Source: Rhodoplanes sp. Z2-YC6860 | Lineage (GTDB): Bacteria; Pseudomonadota; Alphaproteobacteria; Rhizobiales; Xanthobacteraceae | Assembly: GCF_001579845.1 (NCBI RefSeq) | Contig: NZ_CP007440.1 | Location: 5,044,029 to 5,108,028, forward strand | Direction: 5' to 3' | DNA: 64,000 bases | In this document: piece by piece, positions 61,908 to 64,000 of the stretch | Numbering within the stretch: the stretch's first letter is position 1 | Layout: each line of letters begins with the position of its first letter | The notes under the pieces: generated by a model | Told to the model about the DNA's origin: nothing | Database searches by the model: none | Seen by the model: the letters and a program-made list of their open reading frames with translations, nothing else | Made by a program: the position numbers and the translations under genes

Positions 61908-62882
61908 CTATTGCGGCTTCATATCCAGTTCCTCGACAAGGCCGCGCCAGCGCTCCTGCTCGGATTGGATGTATGCCGCCGTCGAGGCAGGCGTGCCGGC
62001 GTCGCTCACCCCGAGTCCGAATGTCAGGACCTTCTCACGAAGTTCCGACGACTGGAGAACCTTGTCGATCTCCCGATTCATCCGGTCGAGGATCGCGGCA
62101 GGGGTGCCGGCAGGAGCCACGACAGCAAACCAGCCATCGATGCGGAAGTCCGGCAGCGTCTCCGCAATCGTCGGAAGGCTTTCCAGGCCCGGGAAACGCT
62201 CCGCCGAACTCACGCCAATCCAGCGAAGCATCGCTGCCTTTTCCGGTCCCCTGACCGCCGGAATGGAGCTGACCATCAACTGCACAGTCCCGGCCATTGT
62301 GTCCTGCGCCATTTGCGGGCTCGACCGGTACGTCACCTCTGTCATTCCAATCTGGCCGCGTTTGTTGAGCAGCCGGCCGGCGATAATGGCCAGACCGCCA
62401 CTGGCATCGACCGCGTAGGAAAGCTTGCCCGGATTGTTTTTGCCGTAGGCGATCAACTCCGGGATGCTTTTGACCGGCAGTCCCGGATTCACGCTGACGA
62501 CCATCGGTCCTTTGTCGCAAACCATCGCGACAGGGGCGAAGTCGCGCCGTGGATCATATGGCACGGACTTGTAGAGATAGATGTTCGACGACAGCAGCGA
62601 AGCCGGAGCCAACATGAATGTATCGCCATCCGGAGCCGCGCGAGCCGTGGCCTGCGCCCCGATAAAGCCGGCCGCCCCTGGCATGTTCTCCACGAACATG
62701 GTCTGCCCGAGTCCCTGAGACACGCCCGTTGCCATCATGCGAGCCATGACGTCGACAGCATGACCGGCGCCAGTCGGCACGATCAGCTTGATCGGACGCG
62801 AAGGCCAATCGGCGGCATGCGCGCTCGCGGAGAAGCTGAGAAGTGTTGCGACGAGCAGTGACCGGACAAAAGAACGCGTCAT
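61908..62882 (-). CDS. Tripartite tricarboxylate transporter substrate-binding protein (Bug/TctC family)
   Basis: A 324-residue exported receptor. The signal peptide (MTRSFVRSLLVATLLSFSAS, ending near AHAADWP) precedes RPIKLIVPTGAGHAVDVMAR, DGDTFMLAP and a FPGLESLPTIAETLPDF stretch. The ligand loop TGAGHAVDV is unlike those of the other five Bug proteins in the window, so its ligand may differ. It ends 35 bp from the convergent amidohydrolase gene and shares an intergenic region with no permease. It is the sixth Bug-type gene. Confidence 0.92.
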   Translation of the reverse strand: MTRSFVRSLLVATLLSFSASAHAADWPSRPIKLIVPTGAGHAVDVMARMMATGVSQGLGQTMFVENMPGAAGFIGAQATARAAPDGDTFMLAPASLLSSNIYLYKSVPYDPRRDFAPVAMVCDKGPMVVSVNPGLPVKSIPELIAYGKNNPGKLSYAVDASGGLAIIAGRLLNKRGQIGMTEVTYRSSPQMAQDTMAGTVQLMVSSIPAVRGPEKAAMLRWIGVSSAERFPGLESLPTIAETLPDFRIDGWFAVVAPAGTPAAILDRMNREIDKVLQSSELREKVLTFGLGVSDAGTPASTAAYIQSEQERWRGLVEELDMKPQ

Positions 62883-62998
62883 GGCGCCTGAGCATTCCTT
62901 GAAACGAGTGATGGGGCGACGATTTTCCGGCGGTGAAATTCTCGGTGCGGCGGCATCGCGCCGCCGCACCTGCAGTCATCGGGCAGAACCAAAGAGCC

Positions 62999-63340
62999 TC
63001 AAGCCGCTTTGGTCACGGCGTTGACGGGTGGTTCGGTGTAGATCACCTCGCCGCCCGGATTGCGCGCGACCGCGAAGGTCGTGAAATACTCGATCTCCGG
63101 ATAGACACCGTAACGCTGCAGGATGCCGTCGAGCCAAGGGCCTTGATAGAAGGCCTTTGCGTCCGCCAGCGTTTCCCACTGATAGACGCCGCCGGCGACG
63201 CCGCTTTCGTTCCAGATGAACTGCTTGCTGATGAAGCCCTTCAGGCTGCCGAAGTCGGGGGCGATCTTGTGGAAGTGCTTGAGGCATTCGTTGCGGCCGA
63301 TGGTGGGCGGCAACTTGTAGCGGACGATGGCAGTGATCAT
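62999..63340 (-). CDS. YdhR-like putative monooxygenase
   Basis: A 113-residue dimeric alpha-beta barrel protein. It opens ITAIVRYKLPPTIGRNECLK, has a FHKIAPDFGSLKGFISKQFIWNE stretch and WETLADAKAFYQGPW, as in the YdhR/ABM type of small monooxygenases. No cofactor motif is needed in that family. The substrate is unknown. The ATG at 63340 begins MITAIV. It follows the Bug gene on the same strand with a gap of 116 bp. Confidence 0.82.
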   Translation of the reverse strand: MITAIVRYKLPPTIGRNECLKHFHKIAPDFGSLKGFISKQFIWNESGVAGGVYQWETLADAKAFYQGPWLDGILQRYGVYPEIEYFTTFAVARNPGGEVIYTEPPVNAVTKAA

Positions 63341-63470
63341 GAGCGGCGCTCCCTGGTTTCATGCTGAAAGTGCTTAGCGAAAATTGTGCCAAAGGCGGCG
63401 TCTCGCGCTCGCCCCTGCTCTCCGGCATGCGAAGCCGCGCAATCCGAGTTCGATGCACAGCATAAGGTCA

Positions 63471-64000
63471 TCATAAATCCAGAACGAGACGTTCGCTCTT
63501 CGAGCCGGAGCAGCAGATCATCATGGTCTTGTTCGCGGCGTGCTCGCCATCCGACAGAACCGCGTCGCGATGATCCGGAATCCCCGCGATCACCTTGGTT
63601 TCGCAGACACCGCAGATTCCCTCCTGGCAGGATGAATCGAGTTCGAGCCCGGCCTCCCGCAGCGCTTCGAGGATCGTTTGGCCCAGCGGGATCAAAACCT
63701 CGCGACCGGAGCGAGCCAGTTCGACGACGAAACCACCGGCGGTGCTCGCCTCTTCCTTCGGCGTGAAATATTCGAAGTGAACCCGCTCGGGCGACAGCGC
63801 CACGGTCGCTGCACGAAAGACTTCGAGCATCGGCGCCGGCCCGCAGCAATAGAAGTGACTTCCCGCAGGCGCGTGCGCAACCACGCTCATGAGATCAAGC
63901 AGCGCACCATCATGTTCGTCGTCGCAATGGATATGAGCGAATGGCGCGCCGTCGAGATCGTCGAGAAACGCAAGCTGCGACCGCGAACGACCCGCGTAGT
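63471..64000 (-). CDS. VanB/phthalate-dioxygenase-reductase-type oxidoreductase, C-terminal part
   Basis: A partial gene that runs off the right edge. The visible 176 codons start with YAGRSRSQLAFLDDL, part of the NAD-binding region, then FYCCGPAPML, and end in a plant-type ferredoxin domain: SCQEGICGVCETKV with three of the four [2Fe-2S] cysteines and a fourth near MMICCSG. This is the order FMN - NAD - ferredoxin of VanB and phthalate dioxygenase reductase, which feed electrons to Rieske oxygenases. The oxygenase is not in the window. The stop codon is at 63471. Confidence 0.93.
   Translation of the reverse strand, partial: YAGRSRSQLAFLDDLDGAPFAHIHCDDEHDGALLDLMSVVAHAPAGSHFYCCGPAPMLEVFRAATVALSPERVHFEYFTPKEEASTAGGFVVELARSGREVLIPLGQTILEALREAGLELDSSCQEGICGVCETKVIAGIPDHRDAVLSDGEHAANKTMMICCSGSKSERLVLDL

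Overview
The window looks like a chromosomal segment of a GC-rich alphaproteobacterium of the Hyphomicrobiales (Bradyrhizobium / Rhodopseudomonas / Xanthobacteraceae neighbourhood). The evidence is the conserved order M48 peptidase - DsbA - aroQ - accB - accC - aat - DUF2155 - NDUFA12, a long B12-dependent ribonucleotide reductase, a ClpS2-type adaptor, many orphan tripartite-tricarboxylate (Bug/TctC) binding proteins, and intergenic palindromes of the kind that are frequent in this order. Genus and species cannot be fixed from sequence alone.

Layout. 0-6.4 kb: end of a PHB depolymerase, a GST, a LysR regulator divergent from a Bug receptor, a second Bug receptor, a beta-lactamase-fold serine hydrolase and a class I aminotransferase. 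6.6-15.7 kb: housekeeping block (M48/TPR protease, DsbA-like protein, aroQ-accB-accC, a receiver-only regulator, aat, a repeat-motif membrane protein, DUF2155, NDUFA12). 15.7-20.3 kb: a long leader and nrdJ; the leader contains two hairpins whose loops are perfectly complementary over 11 nt, inside a 9-bp closing stem. 20.3-25.1 kb: an accessory stretch that looks less GC-rich, with a PD-(D/E)XK-like nuclease divergent from a HerA-like ATPase, a membrane protein and a TPR protein. 25.2-32.9 kb: a flavin monooxygenase, an SRPBCC protein, an IS630 element inserted inside a two-part palindromic repeat, an HD protein, two Bug receptors, a NUDIX protein and a DoxX protein.

33-46 kb: many small genes (zinc ribbons, ArsR, SDR, a 25-residue membrane peptide, a glyoxalase/Lon-N fusion, clpS2, a ModA-like protein, CPCC protein, another Bug receptor, a GFA - hydrolase - carboxymuconolactone decarboxylase cluster, LysR, PilZ and a proline-rich repeat protein). 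46-64 kb: a luciferase-like oxidoreductase, a SulP-STAS-cNMP transporter, Ku, a tautomerase, a dienelactone hydrolase, a glutathione peroxidase, a polysaccharide deacetylase, a DHFR-like protein, a second DoxX protein, two tandem CSS-EAL phosphodiesterases, two paralogous secreted amidohydrolases, a sixth Bug receptor, a YdhR-like monooxygenase and the end of a VanB-type reductase.

The window mixes core metabolism (fatty-acid and aromatic synthesis, DNA precursor supply, protein quality control) with catabolic and sensing genes typical of a soil or water generalist. The strongest candidates for something new are the kissing-loop leader of nrdJ and the HerA-like/nuclease pair. No tRNA, rRNA or CRISPR array was found.
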